Assembly (NCBI GenBank): GCA_028023455.1
Contig: JAQFVV010012435.1
Span: 3,412,001 to 3,476,000, forward strand
Length of the DNA stretch: 64,000 bases
Reading direction: 5' to 3'
Origin: Epiperipatus broadwayi
Taxonomy: Eukaryota; Onychophora; Udeonychophora; Euonychophora; Peripatidae
In this document: positions 1 through 11,725 of the stretch, piece after piece
How the letters are laid out: each line of letters starts with the position of its first letter
Numbering within the stretch: position 1 is the first letter of the stretch
Program-made: the position numbers and the translations under genes
The notes under the pieces: generated by a model
What the model was told of the DNA's origin: nothing
Databases searched by the model: none
Seen by the model: only the letters and a program-made list of their open reading frames with translations

Positions 1-220
1 ACCGCAGTCCATTCCTATGGAGTTTTTTGTTTATTGTTCTACTCGCCAACAGATGTCACATTCCTGTTGGTGGAGAGACCATGTCTTCTCTAATCTACTT
101 ACTGATCAGATGTACTTTCCTGACAGTATAGTATTTTGTGATGTTGTATCATGCTACATTGAATACATGAATGTATCAGATGGATTGGCACCAGTTTGGT
201 TGCGAAATTTATTGCTTAAG
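1..220 (+). CDS. Probable 3' part of a host-gene exon, unrecognised protein
   Basis: An open frame enters from the left edge (codons from base 2) and runs 73 codons to AAG at 218-220. A GT at 221 (AAG|GTTAAA) would be a phase-0 splice donor. Seen: the segment is clearly GC-richer than its surroundings, uses mixed codons, and encodes a folded-looking sequence rich in W, C, F and Y (for example WWRDHVF and APVWLRNLLLK). Directly after 220 the composition drops to the AT-rich background and the residues become low-complexity; the frame stops only at 320-322. I do not recognise the family. An ATG at 17-19 exists, but the frame is already open upstream, so it is probably internal. No other exon of the same gene could be identified in the window. 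It could instead be a transposon remnant, but composition and the donor favour a host exon. Confidence 0.5.
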
Positions 221-872
221 GTTAAATCAGGGAAGAATATTTTCTTTTCAAATGCATATCTATGTAGTCTATTCATACTTGACTATCTAAATAAAATATT
301 AAACTCATTGAAACTTAGTTAAATGTAAAATTAAAAGTTAATATAAAAATCTAAAATGTTAAACTTATTCCTCAAAATTTAAATGTTATTTTATATGTAC
401 GTAAATAAATATTTTTATGTGTTAATTTCTGGCAGTGGCTTTTATTTATTGATTTTTAAGATATAAATTAAGATATAGATTTTTATCTCTGCGTCTCCGC
501 TGAGCTAGTGACTGGGGCTAACGATCGGAATATTTAAATAAAGTGGAATCTTAACAGCGCGTATCTGCCTACTTTATAAATTTTTCTAGGCTCAAATGCC
601 TAGATGGCGCCCTGGTAGTTGCAGATATTGTTTTTGCGGTTAGATTCGATCTTCACTTTCATTTTGATCGTTATAATATATATATATTGTTTGTAATTGT
701 TTGTAAACCGTTAAAAATATTATTTCAATTATAATTACAATATTGTTTTTAATTAATGAGTATTTTATTTATTATATATATATATTAAGTTTCTAGCATG
801 CTTGGACCATGAGTTACAATGTGAAATATGACAATGTGTTTTGTATTTTAATCTATAGTGAAACAATGTTCT
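221..872. other. Intron or intergenic DNA with a GC-richer patch
   Basis: No gene seen. Bases 480-650 are GC-richer than the rest. They hold a minus-strand TAGCTCAGCGG (497-507), which matches the RNA polymerase III A-box consensus, and a small perfect hairpin, CTAGGC/GCCTAG, at 586-603. No B box was found at the right distance. The rest is AT-rich with short (TA)n runs near 679 and 775. Confidence 0.4.
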
Positions 873-1318
873 AATCATCATCATAATCAACCATTATCAA
901 TCCACTGCAGAATGTCTCTCCAAGTTCAATCCATATTCTCCAATCTTTAGTTTCTCTTCTCCACATTATTCCTGCACACTTTCTTATTTCATCCTCCATC
1001 TCAAATGTGGTCTCTTTCTGCATCTTTTACAATCTCTTGGAATCCAGTTTAAAATTTCAATTGTCCATCTATTATCATTTTTTCTAGCAATATGTCCAAC
1101 CCAACTCCATTTCAGTATTTTATTTTTTTCAATGATGTCAGTAACACCTATTTGTTCTTTTACCCATATATTGCATTTTCAATCTCTTCTTGTTACTCAT
1201 AACATGCATCTCTCCATACTTCTTTGTGTGGTCTGAAGTCTCTGCATTAGTCTTCTATTAAGTGTCAAAGCCTCAGATCCATAAGTAAAAACTGGTAAAA
1301 CACATTTATTAAAAATCT
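873..1318 (-). mobile_element. 3'-end fragment of RTE-like non-LTR retrotransposon
   Basis: On the minus strand this repeats the 3' end of the long element at 41958-45257, from the (TGA)n-like tail back through the codons for the region after the reverse transcriptase. It is collinear with many substitutions and small gaps, so it is an old 5'-truncated insertion. Its codon at 1107-1109 is TGG on the minus strand, at the site where the long copy has an in-frame TGA. It therefore keeps the older state at that site. It ends near 1318, where similarity to the long copy stops. Confidence 0.85.
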
Positions 1319-3240
1319 TAAATTGTGAAAATTAGCTATTGCAAGATTTCAAATAAGTCAAAATAAATCTTTTCAAATGATTTTCATATTTTATGGTGGT
1401 AAGAAAAGCATTAAAGATAAAATACAAAATACACTGGCAAAATTTTGAAACATATCTCATGATCCATTACATTACCGTTTTAAAAATTTTGTGATAAATA
1501 GCAAAACTGTGGCATCATGTAATATATTTTTATTTATAGATGGCACTGCAGGCAAGACAATTCATCTTTTCATTAGTAACAATATATATATATATATATA
1601 TATAAAGGGAATTACAATGGTTAAATTGTGTTATGAACGTAGTAATTATAGACAACAGCATAAATAAAATCTTATTTCATCCTAATATATATAAATACTA
1701 TGATTTAGGGTACATTGCTAATGAGTTTTGTAATGACATAAAATATTCTGGAGCTTTTTATAAGCAGCTTATCTTTAATTATGCCAAATAATTTTTCTTC
1801 TTATGGCTCATAAAGTGGTTTCTCTTTCACCCTATACTAGACCATCTACTGTAGGCTAAAATAACCAATAGGCAAGATGATATAATGCTATAATATCATT
1901 TTTGATGGATTGTTGGCTTTTACCATTATCAATGAAAGTTAATATTCAAAGATGGAACTATCAAATTTTACATCTGGCAGTTGATTTTTAATATTATACT
2001 CTATCCAAATAAATAACCCAAATTAAAAAAAAAAATACACCAATTCTGAAACCCATGCGAACTTTCTTGCTTAATTATATAGATCTGATCTCAAATAATA
2101 TATTATTATTGATATTAACATATATGCATAAATAAATACTCACAAGCTTGTTTTATTAACATTATTTGTCAATATTTATCACTATTATATATATACTTCC
2201 CAGTAAGTGGCCTGTTTTTTACTTATTCTTGTTTATTAAACTAATTTCTTTCTTATGCTGTTTATGACATGACTGAATTGTCTCTCAATATTTATTAAAG
2301 ATCAAGTTATTTAAATATTTTCTAAATCAATAAATCATAACTGTAATATTAAACTATTTAATATGCAACTGCCAACCAAGTAGACATTGAAAAAGGTTAA
2401 CTCTAGACTCACAAAGGTTAATTTTTAAATAAATATCATCAATCATTGATTGACATAAAGAGAATAAATTATCTTTTTTTTCTTAACTGCAAATTATTAC
2501 AAGTATTTAAATAAACAATCTTCAAGATGGACAATTCAATTTAAGTGAAAAATAAGACATCGATTTATAAATTTAAAAATGTAAAATTTATCATTTCGTT
2601 AAAGAACACTTAATGATGAATAATTTAATTTAAACTTTTTATGCGCTAAATTTGAAGTTCAAGTCAGTGTTGATTATTATAGAAGCACTTTTAACGACTA
2701 ATCGATATTAAGAGAAGTAGTGTTAATTTTTTTTTTGCTTTTCTATCGCAAAAGCAACGAAGATCTTATAACTTATTATACAATTTCCTTATACTTTATA
2801 TTTTTGTTAAATAATCCACTTTTATATTGCCACAAACATACAATTGACATCCACATTCTACCATTGGCATAGAATTGAGGACTCGAAAATATACAGAAAC
2901 AGGCGTAGGGTCAATTCTATGCAAGAGACTTGGCCTGGTATCAAGCATCAGCTTTTTAAAATAAATTTCATGTTTGAATAGTATAAAGGATTAATAGGCG
3001 GCGCTAAATGCACAATTGTATTAGTTCAGATTATATGATGAAGACAAAACCCATAAGTCAGTTTGAATAGGATATTATTGCACTATATCATTTGAAATCC
3101 ATAGAATACTCAAGTTTTTAGTAGATGTTTCTATAGTAGGATGAAGATAATTGTTGTTGAATATATATTTATTATATATATTTTTTTACAAAAATACTGT
3201 TTAATATTTAAAATACAAATATATTCTCTGTGCAGAATTG
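1319..3240. other. AT-rich intergenic DNA, no gene seen
   Basis: No coding region is supported. There is a (TA)n run near 1584-1604. A perfect 12-base inverted repeat, GCATAGAATTGA, lies at 2867-2878 and 2911-2922 with a 32-base loop. Nothing else stands out. Confidence 0.5.
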
Positions 3241-3760
3241 TAATTAGAAGGGATTTGAAGTCAGACTTCTAAGTGCCATACTTCTATCCACTCCATCTTA
3301 TGCAACTGATACATATGACCACATACATGTGAAAAAGATAAATGATCTCTAAATGTATGTTGTGTTGAACTGGCACTCATCAATTGTTCCAGACCATTAT
3401 CTCCAACACCCATATATAATCCGTGCTCACTTTATGTTAAAATAGCAAATCTTCAAACTTTAATGGATAGGCAGTAATATTATCCACCCTTCAACTCTTC
3501 AGTCATTTAAATGATTGAAAAATCTAATGATGGGATGCTGAAAGCTCTTGTTTGAAGATTTGCTATCTTAATATATACAGAGCATTGATTATATATTTGT
3601 GTGAGAGATAATGACCTGGACCAATTGATGAGTGCTGATTCAGCATGAAATACATATATTGGAGAATATTTACCTTTTTCACATGTATGTGGTTATGTGT
3701 ATTAATTGTAAAAGATGAAGTGGATATAGGTAAGGAGCTTGGAAATCTGAGTTCAAAAAT
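3241..3760. repeat. Fold-back copy of dispersed repeat family A
   Basis: Two inverted copies of one repeat lie head to head: the left arm runs about 3241-3458 and the right arm about 3551-3750, around a roughly 90-base centre. Landmarks are ACATGTGAAAAAGATAAAT, then GCACTCATCAATTG, then a TTCAAAC block, and the same in reverse. Single-orientation relatives occur at 7502, 18325, 27885, 30945, 56165 and 63183. In the 63183 copy the outer end carries GGATTTGAACCC, whose complement fits the tRNA B box GWTCRANNC, so a tRNA-derived SINE or a MITE are both possible. Confidence 0.75.
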
Positions 3761-3884
3761 AGTATTTATAAATATACATATTTTATGACTACTATTTTAA
3801 CAATTACCACTATATTTCACAAGGTATAAAATATTTTTTATTAAATATTGCTGTTATTATTTGAAAAGAACGGTATATTGTATT

Positions 3885-4230
3885 GCATGCAGAAAGAAGT
3901 TTGCTATTAACCAAAAGGAGATCTTTTAATTTTTCTTTGATGTATTAAAAGAATCAAGCAGGGCAAATTGAAAGTCCTCTCCATAAGTTCTTTCCATTGC
4001 AGTTGTTATTACTATATGAGTATTCATTTAGTATGCAAACATCGATGGGCTGCTAACTAACATGCATTAGCCAGCATAGTGGGTTTATTGGCTTTTATCT
4101 CTGAATTTGAGATCAATAATGTCATGGTCTTTCTTTCAGTTGCTTGATAGCTCTAACCAAAATATCAGTTGAGTTTTCTTGAAGGCAGAATAAAGGTATA
4201 CATGAATAAACATTTTAAAATATATATTCA
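3885..4230 (+). mobile_element. 5'UTR relic of RTE-like retrotransposon
   Basis: Reading plus, this matches the minus strand of 44990-45257, the untranslated leader of the long RTE-like element, nearly end to end with scattered differences. Shared blocks include GGGCTGCT, GCATTAGCCAGCAT, TTTATTGGCTTTT and CATGGTCTTTCTT. The start at the AGAAAG block agrees with the 5' end defined by the target duplication of the long copy. Endonuclease codons do not follow; similarity ends near 4230. Confidence 0.8.
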
Positions 4231-5604
4231 CAATCAGAGGTTGACTTCCATTTGAATAATTTCAAAATTTTCAGCACTTTATAATAATAGATTTTATTTT
4301 TTATCATTAATGAAAGACATTAATTATTACATGAATTAGAAGAGCAACTACATTATAGCTCAAGCTTTATCTAGCCAAAAACCTGCTTTTTATATGAGTA
4401 GTTTGCTATAGGATGCCCAGAATTTTTGAAATTTTAAAAACATTGCAGTAAAAATATTACCACATTCAAAAAACTTAATAGTAAAATCTTTATCACAGAA
4501 GACATTATGTTCCATGAATTTTTTTTAATATAAATATTATTACTTTGCTAAATTTTATAACCTTAAATTAATTCAGTAGATAGTGAAGATCCATTATGCA
4601 GTATAGATTATAAAATTAAAACTGCTTTACAGATTTATAGCTTAGTACTGTTTTTGATTAGGCTGGTCATATTTATAGTGTTATGAATGTTACTGACCCA
4701 TTTGAAAGCAATGCTAAGTTGTAAATCTGTAAAGTAGTTATAAAATCTTTTCTGGATAGAAAAATCTATTAAATTACAAATAAGAAAGAAATGAAAAATA
4801 GATTGGGTAACAATTCATAATGTATGAACCTTAAATTGAATTTAAAGTATTTTCCCCACTAATAAATATTTATAATCATATTTTTTAAAGTTGAATAAAG
4901 AAACTTAATCCAACTTTTAGAATTAATAAAATCAAAATTAAAACAAAAATAATCTGCCATTATTGTGATATGAATATTTATAAGGTCTATTAAAATTTTT
5001 AAAAGTTGGGTTTGAAATAATGTAATAAAGTCTATAAAATGATTGAAATATATTTGTTAGAGATGGTTTTTGAGAGGTATTTTATCACTCTAAATTCTGA
5101 CAAAATATGTTGTCATTCTATTTCTGACTAAACTAAATACTGTTAATGATGTGCTGCTTGAATTGCTGAGAATTAATCAGTGTTGACAGAAGGGATACAA
5201 AAATAGTGAATAAGTTTACCTAAAATGTTAATTGATGATAACTTGTGTTGATTGATTCCCAAATATTAACTCTGTAGAAGCATTAAAATCTTGAAATCCA
5301 CATTTAAAATATGCATTCCTAAAAATTTTACAAAATTATTTTTTGGACCATTAGTACCTTAAAATTCATGAAATCTAGATTGTGCTTAACCAGCAGAATT
5401 TGAAGAATTGTCAAATTCTTAGTTTATAGGAATATAATTTGCAAAAATTCTTAGCTTGTTACCCACTAGTTATATAACTGCCATTTAAATGCAATAATTA
5501 ATGTTTCATAAGCTTCTGAAACTGCCTTATATCTTTTCACCATATTAAAAATACCATTTTTGAAATAGGTATGAGATTTTTTCCCCAGTTGATTTCAAAT
5601 TTTG
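4231..5604. other. AT-rich DNA between two retrotransposon relics
   Basis: No endonuclease or RT codons were recognised here, although 5' and 3' pieces of the same family lie on either side in the same orientation. An imperfect inverted repeat with arms of about 35 bases lies at about 4607-4646 and 4708-4745, sharing CTTTACAGATTTATAGCTTAG-like sequence. Confidence 0.45.
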
Positions 5605-6139
5605 AAAGAATAGAGAAATTAATCAAATTTGGTTGGAATACTTTTGGTAAAAATAACTTAATACTAATGTCTATGTGTTTGAAAAAGATTTTTAATAAAT
5701 GTGTTTATCAGTTCTTACTTACGGATGTGAGACTGGAACACTTTATAAAAGAGCAATACAGAGACTTCAGACCACTCAAAGAAGTATGTAAATATGTATG
5801 TTAGGAATAACAAAAAGAGATTGAAGATGCAATCTATGGGTAAAAAAACAAACAAGTGTTACTGACATTGTTGAAAGACTTAAAAGACTGAAGTAGTGTT
5901 GAGATGGACATATTGCTAGAAGAGATGATAATAAATGAACAAGTGAAATCTTAAAATGGATTCCAAGAGATTGTGAAAGATCCAGAAAGAGACCACATGT
6001 GAGATGGATGAATGAAATAAGACAGTGTTCATGGGGTAATGTGGAGAAGAGTGGCTAGAAATCGAAGAATTTGGATTGAACTTGGAGAGACCTTCATCCT
6101 GCAATGGATTGATTCTGGTTGGCAATGATGATAATGATA
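5605..6139 (+). mobile_element. 3'-part relic of RTE-like retrotransposon
   Basis: The plus strand is collinear with the last fifth of the long copy, from the codons around residue 352 of its RT frame to the 3' tail GATGATAATGATA. Recognisable pieces include TTTGGTTGGAATACTTTTGG and GAGACCTTCATCCTGCA. Several stops and frame breaks are present; the site corresponding to the TGA of the long copy reads TAG here. It is an inactive relic. It lies in the same direction as the 5'UTR relic at 3885-4230 and may derive from the same insertion. Confidence 0.85.
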
Positions 6140-6500
6140 TGAGAAAAGAATAATGTATTCTTTCCTTATTAGGTTTTAGTTAAAACTAAATGTTTGATTT
6201 AAACACCGACTTATTTCTTTCTTCCTTAAATTTATCAATGTTTATTTTTTTTATAAATTTTGTCATTGCCAAATCTCTGGCTTCACTTTATTAGTCTCAC
6301 CTGTTTCTTAAAAAAATTATTTTAAGTCAACTTGTTTCTAATACTACTCAAACAGTATTATTGTTATCACACAGCGTTCTGTTTTTTGCTTTTCTACTGC
6401 CATATTAGACTATGGAATATTTAATCTATTTACTTTTTAAACATGATGTTAATCAATTTCTTTAGACAATATAAGACAAAATTATGATACTATATATATT
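6140..6500. other. AT-rich spacer, nothing recognised
   Basis: No open frame of note, no repeat shared with other parts of the window and no RNA-like structure seen. Confidence 0.5.
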
Positions 6501-6734
6501 GTAATCATTAAAAACCAGCCAACACTTACACAATCCAAATATTAATAACAATCAACAATTTCAAACTGTTGTCATGTAATTAATTAAAAAGAGGTTGTCT
6601 TGACAACAGTTTGAAATTGTTGATTGTTATTAATATTTGGATTGTGTAAGTGTTGACAGATTTTCAACAGTTGAAATTGTTGATTATTATTGATATTGGG
6701 ATTGTTTGGGTGTTGACTGGGTTTTAATGATTAC
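6501..6734. mobile_element. MITE-like fold-back element, family F
   Basis: The outer ends are inverted (GTAATCATTAAAAACCAG at 6501-6518, and its complement with one change ending at 6734). Inside, a perfect 54-base inverted repeat occupies 6521-6574 and 6601-6654 around a 26-base loop, and a third, diverged right-hand arm follows at about 6660-6720. Such terminal inverted repeats without a transposase frame are typical of MITEs. A partial relative lies at 45294-45352. No clear target duplication was found. Confidence 0.75.
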
Positions 6735-7428
6735 CTACAAACCCATTTAGCTTTGAGCATTATTATACATATAATGTGTATAATATCACTCTGAGAAAGG
6801 TAGTTGGGCAGTTAAAAGAGTTAGTGTATTGAAAGTGTATTTATATAGCGGTAGTTGTAGCAATGATAATAATAATTTGTTATCTGTTTTTGACAACTAA
6901 TTAAAAATAATAATTTTGAATATTAATCAGTTAAGCAACTTTTTAATGAAAATGTTGTAGCCATAAATAAATTCATTTTTGGTTTTGCTAAATACGATTT
7001 TGTTTTTTAAATTTATTATTTATCTTATATTTAAATAAGGTTGAAAATACAATAACATTATAATATTTTGAAAATAATGTAAATGCATAAATCACTTCAC
7101 TTCAGCCAATGCTTAAATAAATCAGTAGATCATCATCAATTTATTATCAAGATAATACTAAGTCTTAGCTTGTTGATATTTAACAGGTTCATTTCAGCAT
7201 TGGCAGCTTTGATGAATTACATATGATAACCAGTTAAATGCTGTCACTTATGGTTATATATTCTCAAATTTTATTATCTCAGTGCATCCTTTATTGTATC
7301 TCAATCAAATCACAACCATCCATTAGCCTTAAAACCATACCAACCCCTCTTACTCTAGATGCATTTTTAAAATACCACATTAATTTTTTTAAGTGAGTAT
7401 GACATACCTTTTTACATATACATTTAAC

Positions 7429-7431
<3 letters not shown>
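6735..7431. other. AT-rich spacer, nothing recognised
   Basis: No supported gene or repeat. Confidence 0.5.
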
Positions 7432-7462
<31 letters not shown>

Positions 7463-7463
7463 A

Positions 7464-7501
<38 letters not shown>
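7432..7501. repeat. (AT)n microsatellite, interrupted
   Basis: Two uninterrupted TA runs (about 7432-7459 and 7468-7501) are separated by a few bases. Apparent YIYIYI protein frames across it are artefacts of the repeat. Confidence 0.95.
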
Positions 7502-7503
<2 letters not shown>

Positions 7504-7635
7504 CAACCTTCTATTCCATTACAATATTCTGAAATATATGACCAAAGACATGTGAAAAAATAAATGATTCCAAAAATCCATATTTCATGTTGAACCAGTA
7601 CTCAACAGTTAGCCTAGATCACAATCTTATATATA
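7502..7635 (+). repeat. Partial copy of dispersed repeat family A
   Basis: It shares with the family the blocks ACATGTGAAAAAATAAATGAT, TTTCATGTTGAACCAG and CTAGATCACAATCT in the same order. The copy is diverged and truncated. Confidence 0.6.
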
Positions 7636-10384
7636 TTTTCTTTATTTGTTTAGGATTTTATAGGTAGCAATTTATTTTAGTTTTATTACAAGTGTTAAAC
7701 TTTTTGCATTTACAACTTTGTTACTAACAACTTTATAGAATTATATTAATAATTATTATTGATTATTTATTAAACTAAAGATTATCTCTAACCCAAATAT
7801 ACTCTTTAATTCTCATTTAATTAATAACATGTGTGTAGTATTATAGAGGCATTAACATCTAAATTTGCTTGCCCATGTTGACAATTTTGTAACTTTCACC
7901 ATGTTTTACAGTGCAACTGCTGTAGGATAACTATCTGAGCACTGTTTTTTTATTATTGCAATTTTCAGTATCAAAATAATTCCATTTGACAAATAAAAAA
8001 TGAATCTCATTTTGATATGATTCCCATGTTCAAATGATAATAACAAAGCTGATTATTAAGTCAGCTGAAATGTTATTGCAATTTCAAATAAATCATCTTA
8101 TATTTGTTTTCATAAGGCAGGGTTAATTACTATTTAATTTAACCCTTCCATGTTTCAGTGTTTTGGAGATTATATCCTCCTAATTGTTTGAGTTATGGTA
8201 GAACTTTTCCTTGTAGTATTAGTACCTTTATTCTATATTATGAATCAATAAACTAGACTTTATTTATTAAAATATAAGTTTATAAATGAAAGATCTCCTA
8301 AAAAATCATATTTGAACTTTAATTTCATATGAACTATTAGCTTAATTAATAAAATTGAATGTTAAATAGAAAATAAAATATGTAATGAAAGTAATTAACA
8401 TTTTATGATTATCTATAGCACTGATAAAAAATAAATTAATGTAACCTTAGTAATTAAACTTCATTTCTAAAACCTGAATGAATTATTATTAAGCCATCAT
8501 AAATTATGAAATTCTGTTCTAAAATTTACAATTACACTTATAATTATTAAAAAACCACAAAAGTTCTATACTTTGGTGTTTGATCACAGTTCATTTTTAC
8601 CATTACAGTGAATTTGTTAACTTTATATTTTAAAAATAAAACATTTAAATAAAATTTAAATGTAATCATGACAATGTTTGTAATTATAATAATTACTCTA
8701 TAAATATTTTGGATAAATGATCAAAAATATTTAAATAAACTATGGAAAATACATAATTTTTTACTCAAAACTAACAACACGTCTTGCGTTGTTATATGAA
8801 AAAAAAAAACTAACAACAGAAAGGCAATTTAGATGTAAACTTGCAACTGCTTTCTTAAAGAATCTACCAATCAGCATCAATGTTGACTCATTTGTAATGT
8901 TTTCTCTTTGTAGTGCTGACATCTTCAGATTTCATTTTGAACTAATATATCAATATTTATACTTTAGTTTCAGTATCTACTATCATATGTATTCATAACT
9001 TGAAAAATAGCATTATAGAAAACTACAAATAGTAAAAAATTTGAAAGTGACAGAAGCCCAATTACATATCTTCATAATATTATGCAGTAGGAAACAATTT
9101 TATTAATAACTTTACTCACAAACCAATAACAAAATTTAACAGCATTGAAAAATATGTAACAGAAGTTAAGCTTCTGAGTGGTGGTTACAATGGGGAGATG
9201 AAAATCATTATTATTCCCACTATATATTTACAAATAATGAATATAAAAGCAGCATGAGAGATTCAGCATAGAATAAAAATAATTAATCATAATACTAACA
9301 AGTTACATCACCAACATTAAATAAATATATTCAATAGACTTTCTGTGTAACTGGATCTAAAACAGGTTCAATAGCAGAATATAGGCTAATTATTTATTCA
9401 ATGCTAACCTTAGGACATAATATAAAAACAATCATCTACATGCACACATTTAAGTGCTAATGTATCTGTCATAATAAAAAATACTGTGATTCTGATAGAT
9501 GTTGATCATCATCAATGCGCTGGCCATATTATACTGTAAGTGTTCATGCCAATGACATTAATTTTTAACCTATATAAGTAATGAGCAATGAATAGAATTT
9601 AAAAGTAATCTTGACCTACATAATATCCAGACACTGTGAACGAGAGAAAATATAAATGGATATGACTAATCTACCATAATTTAACATTCTTATGGAGATA
9701 AGCTACAAATCCTTTAAAATACAATGTTTGTTGAAATCAATTCACACATACTATCAATTTTTAGAAGAGACAGCTGGAGACATAAAACATCAACACTATT
9801 ATTTTTTAATAATTATTTATAAAGTTAACTAATGAATAATAAGTAAGAAAATTACAAAAAATAGTAGTGATAATAGAACAATTCCAAATCAAAAATTTGT
9901 CTATAAAATATATAATTTCACATAGCAAACAAGATTATTTCCTGTTGATGCTTACTAATTAATTAACATTTATTTTCTGGTTTATCTCCCATTTTTAATA
10001 ATTAAATCTGAAAATAAGATTTCACAATAAGTGATAAAAATATAAGATTAGCTAAAATCATCTACTCTTTTTCTTATGGAAATGAGAATGTCTCATATCT
10101 ATTTACATTTTTGGAGGGTGAAATGGCTAGAACTAAAAAAGTTTATTGTTATGAATATTATGTAAAAAAAATCTTTTTCAACAACAACAAAAACTTTAAA
10201 CCAAAATTATTCATTATTATTAATTATTATTTATAATGTCCAAAAATATTTGCAAATGTAGAATTTCTCACTGCAGTATCCTTTTATCTTAAATATATTT
10301 TCTTTCAGTTCTTTTTTAGTTATAATTTTAGTATATTTTCAGTCAGTTTTCTTCTCATTTTTTCAAAATTTCGACTTAAAATTA
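7636..10384. other. AT-rich intergenic DNA, no gene seen
   Basis: No supported feature. The longest frame (near 8789-8998) is low-complexity and begins at a non-ATG codon; I regard it as chance. Confidence 0.5.
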
Positions 10385-10757
10385 TAATACTAACTTCCAG
10401 ATAAGTTATACCAGTTGACTTTATTCAGAATTTTTATTAAAGGTTTTTCCATTAACCTTTTTTTGTAGCTTGCAGATTTTGTTTTAAAATAATAATTTCC
10501 AGATTAACACAAATTCCCAGTTCAGGTTATTACAGGTTAAATGTATTCTTTATTCAATATAATTTTTATATTTCAGATCAGGTTAGTACAGGGTGAATAT
10601 ATTTGTTATATAATATAATAATTTATCTATTATAAAATATAGTCATTTTTATATTAGCACAGAATTCCAGGCCAAGTTAGTACAGATAGAGTTTATCCAT
10701 TGTACAATATATTTTTTATATTAAGACAGAATTCTAGGTCTAGTAAGTACAGGTTGA
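10385..10757 (+). repeat. Degenerate minisatellite, four to five units
   Basis: Units share a core like ATTAGCACAGAATTCCAG followed by a (T/C)CA(G/A)GTTAGTACAG block and an AATATA-TTTTTAT tail. The GTACAG-like block recurs near 10521, 10577, 10671 and 10738, with an older unit near 10389. Spacing varies (about 56-94 bases), so the array is old and has indels. Confidence 0.6.
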
Positions 10758-11262
10758 GAGTCAAACTTTTGGTTAAACCACAAGGTTTGTTGCCAAGAGT
10801 AATCTATCTTTTGTACATATTCTTTTAGTGAACATGCTGCACATTGATTTGATGATGCTCAGCTTCTAATTAAAGCTTAACACATGATTTTTATCAAATT
10901 ATTTTCAAAAACCTTTGTTTTAAACTATTAATGATGTTAGTTTACTTCAGACTATAAAATTAACATTATAAGATGAACTATTGCTTGTTTTTTAACAACT
11001 GGATTAAGAATGATCATTACTCACTAGATACTGAAATCTAATGCTTTAACCTGTTCCTATCTTATTTTTTGAAATAATATTGTTATCCATCCAATCATAT
11101 GTTATCTCAGAAATGACATCAAACCCTGATCCATTAACTATATGTTTATAAAAATGTTATTTTTCTCAATATTTAACTAATTTAAAAAAATCCATTCTAA
11201 TTTAATTATTGAAGTTCTTCCATAATTATTATTTTTACTTGCTAAAAGTAATATTTACTGAG
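10758..11262. other. AT-rich spacer, nothing recognised
   Basis: No supported gene or repeat. Confidence 0.5.
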
Positions 11263-11345
11263 GCTGTAATCTCAAGAATATGCATGTAAAAATGTGATAT
11301 TAGGGACCTCTACAGGTCTTAACCACAAGCTTGTGCTAAAAGTAG
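11263..11345 (+). repeat. Dispersed repeat with conserved GGGACCT hairpin, copy 1
   Basis: The core GGGACCTCTACAGGTCTT (11303-11320) can fold as a 7-pair stem (two G-U pairs) closed by CTAC, followed by AACCACAAGCTTGT. The same core occurs inverted at 18655-18735 and directly at 46055-46125 with shared flanks. The family is not recognised. Confidence 0.65.
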
Positions 11346-11725
11346 ATAATTCTTTAATTATACTTTATTTTTAAAAATTACATTTTTTAAAGAGATAAGC
11401 AGAAAAAAAATCAACATTAATTAATTAAAAACAACATTCTTTAACAAAAATGTTCAAACTTTATTTTTTATTTTTTTATTTTAAAATTTGATAAACATTA
11501 CTTAAATTTTTACTTTTTTTATTTCTTATTATTTTTTAAAAGTTAAAAACTAATAGATAAGTAATATTACTGAAGAGAAAGAAGAAAAAAGTATTTATTT
11601 TATAATTTTGTCTCTCTTCTACAACTACCCTTAAAACATTAAATATTCATGTTAATTATTTAAAATACTATTTATAGTTCTCAAACTATCAATTAAGAAA
11701 GGTAACTCATTTAATAAGTTAATAA

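Noticed and set aside
596-612. TGGCGCCC near 604 as another primer-binding site
   Set aside because: No LTR-like end, promoter or poly(A) arrangement upstream; GCCTAGATGGCGCCC looks like ordinary repeat sequence.
5916-6125. Minus frame of 69 codons
   Set aside because: Antisense of the RTE-like relic on plus.
7291-7506. YIYIYI-type minus frame of 71 codons
   Set aside because: Product of the (AT)n microsatellite.
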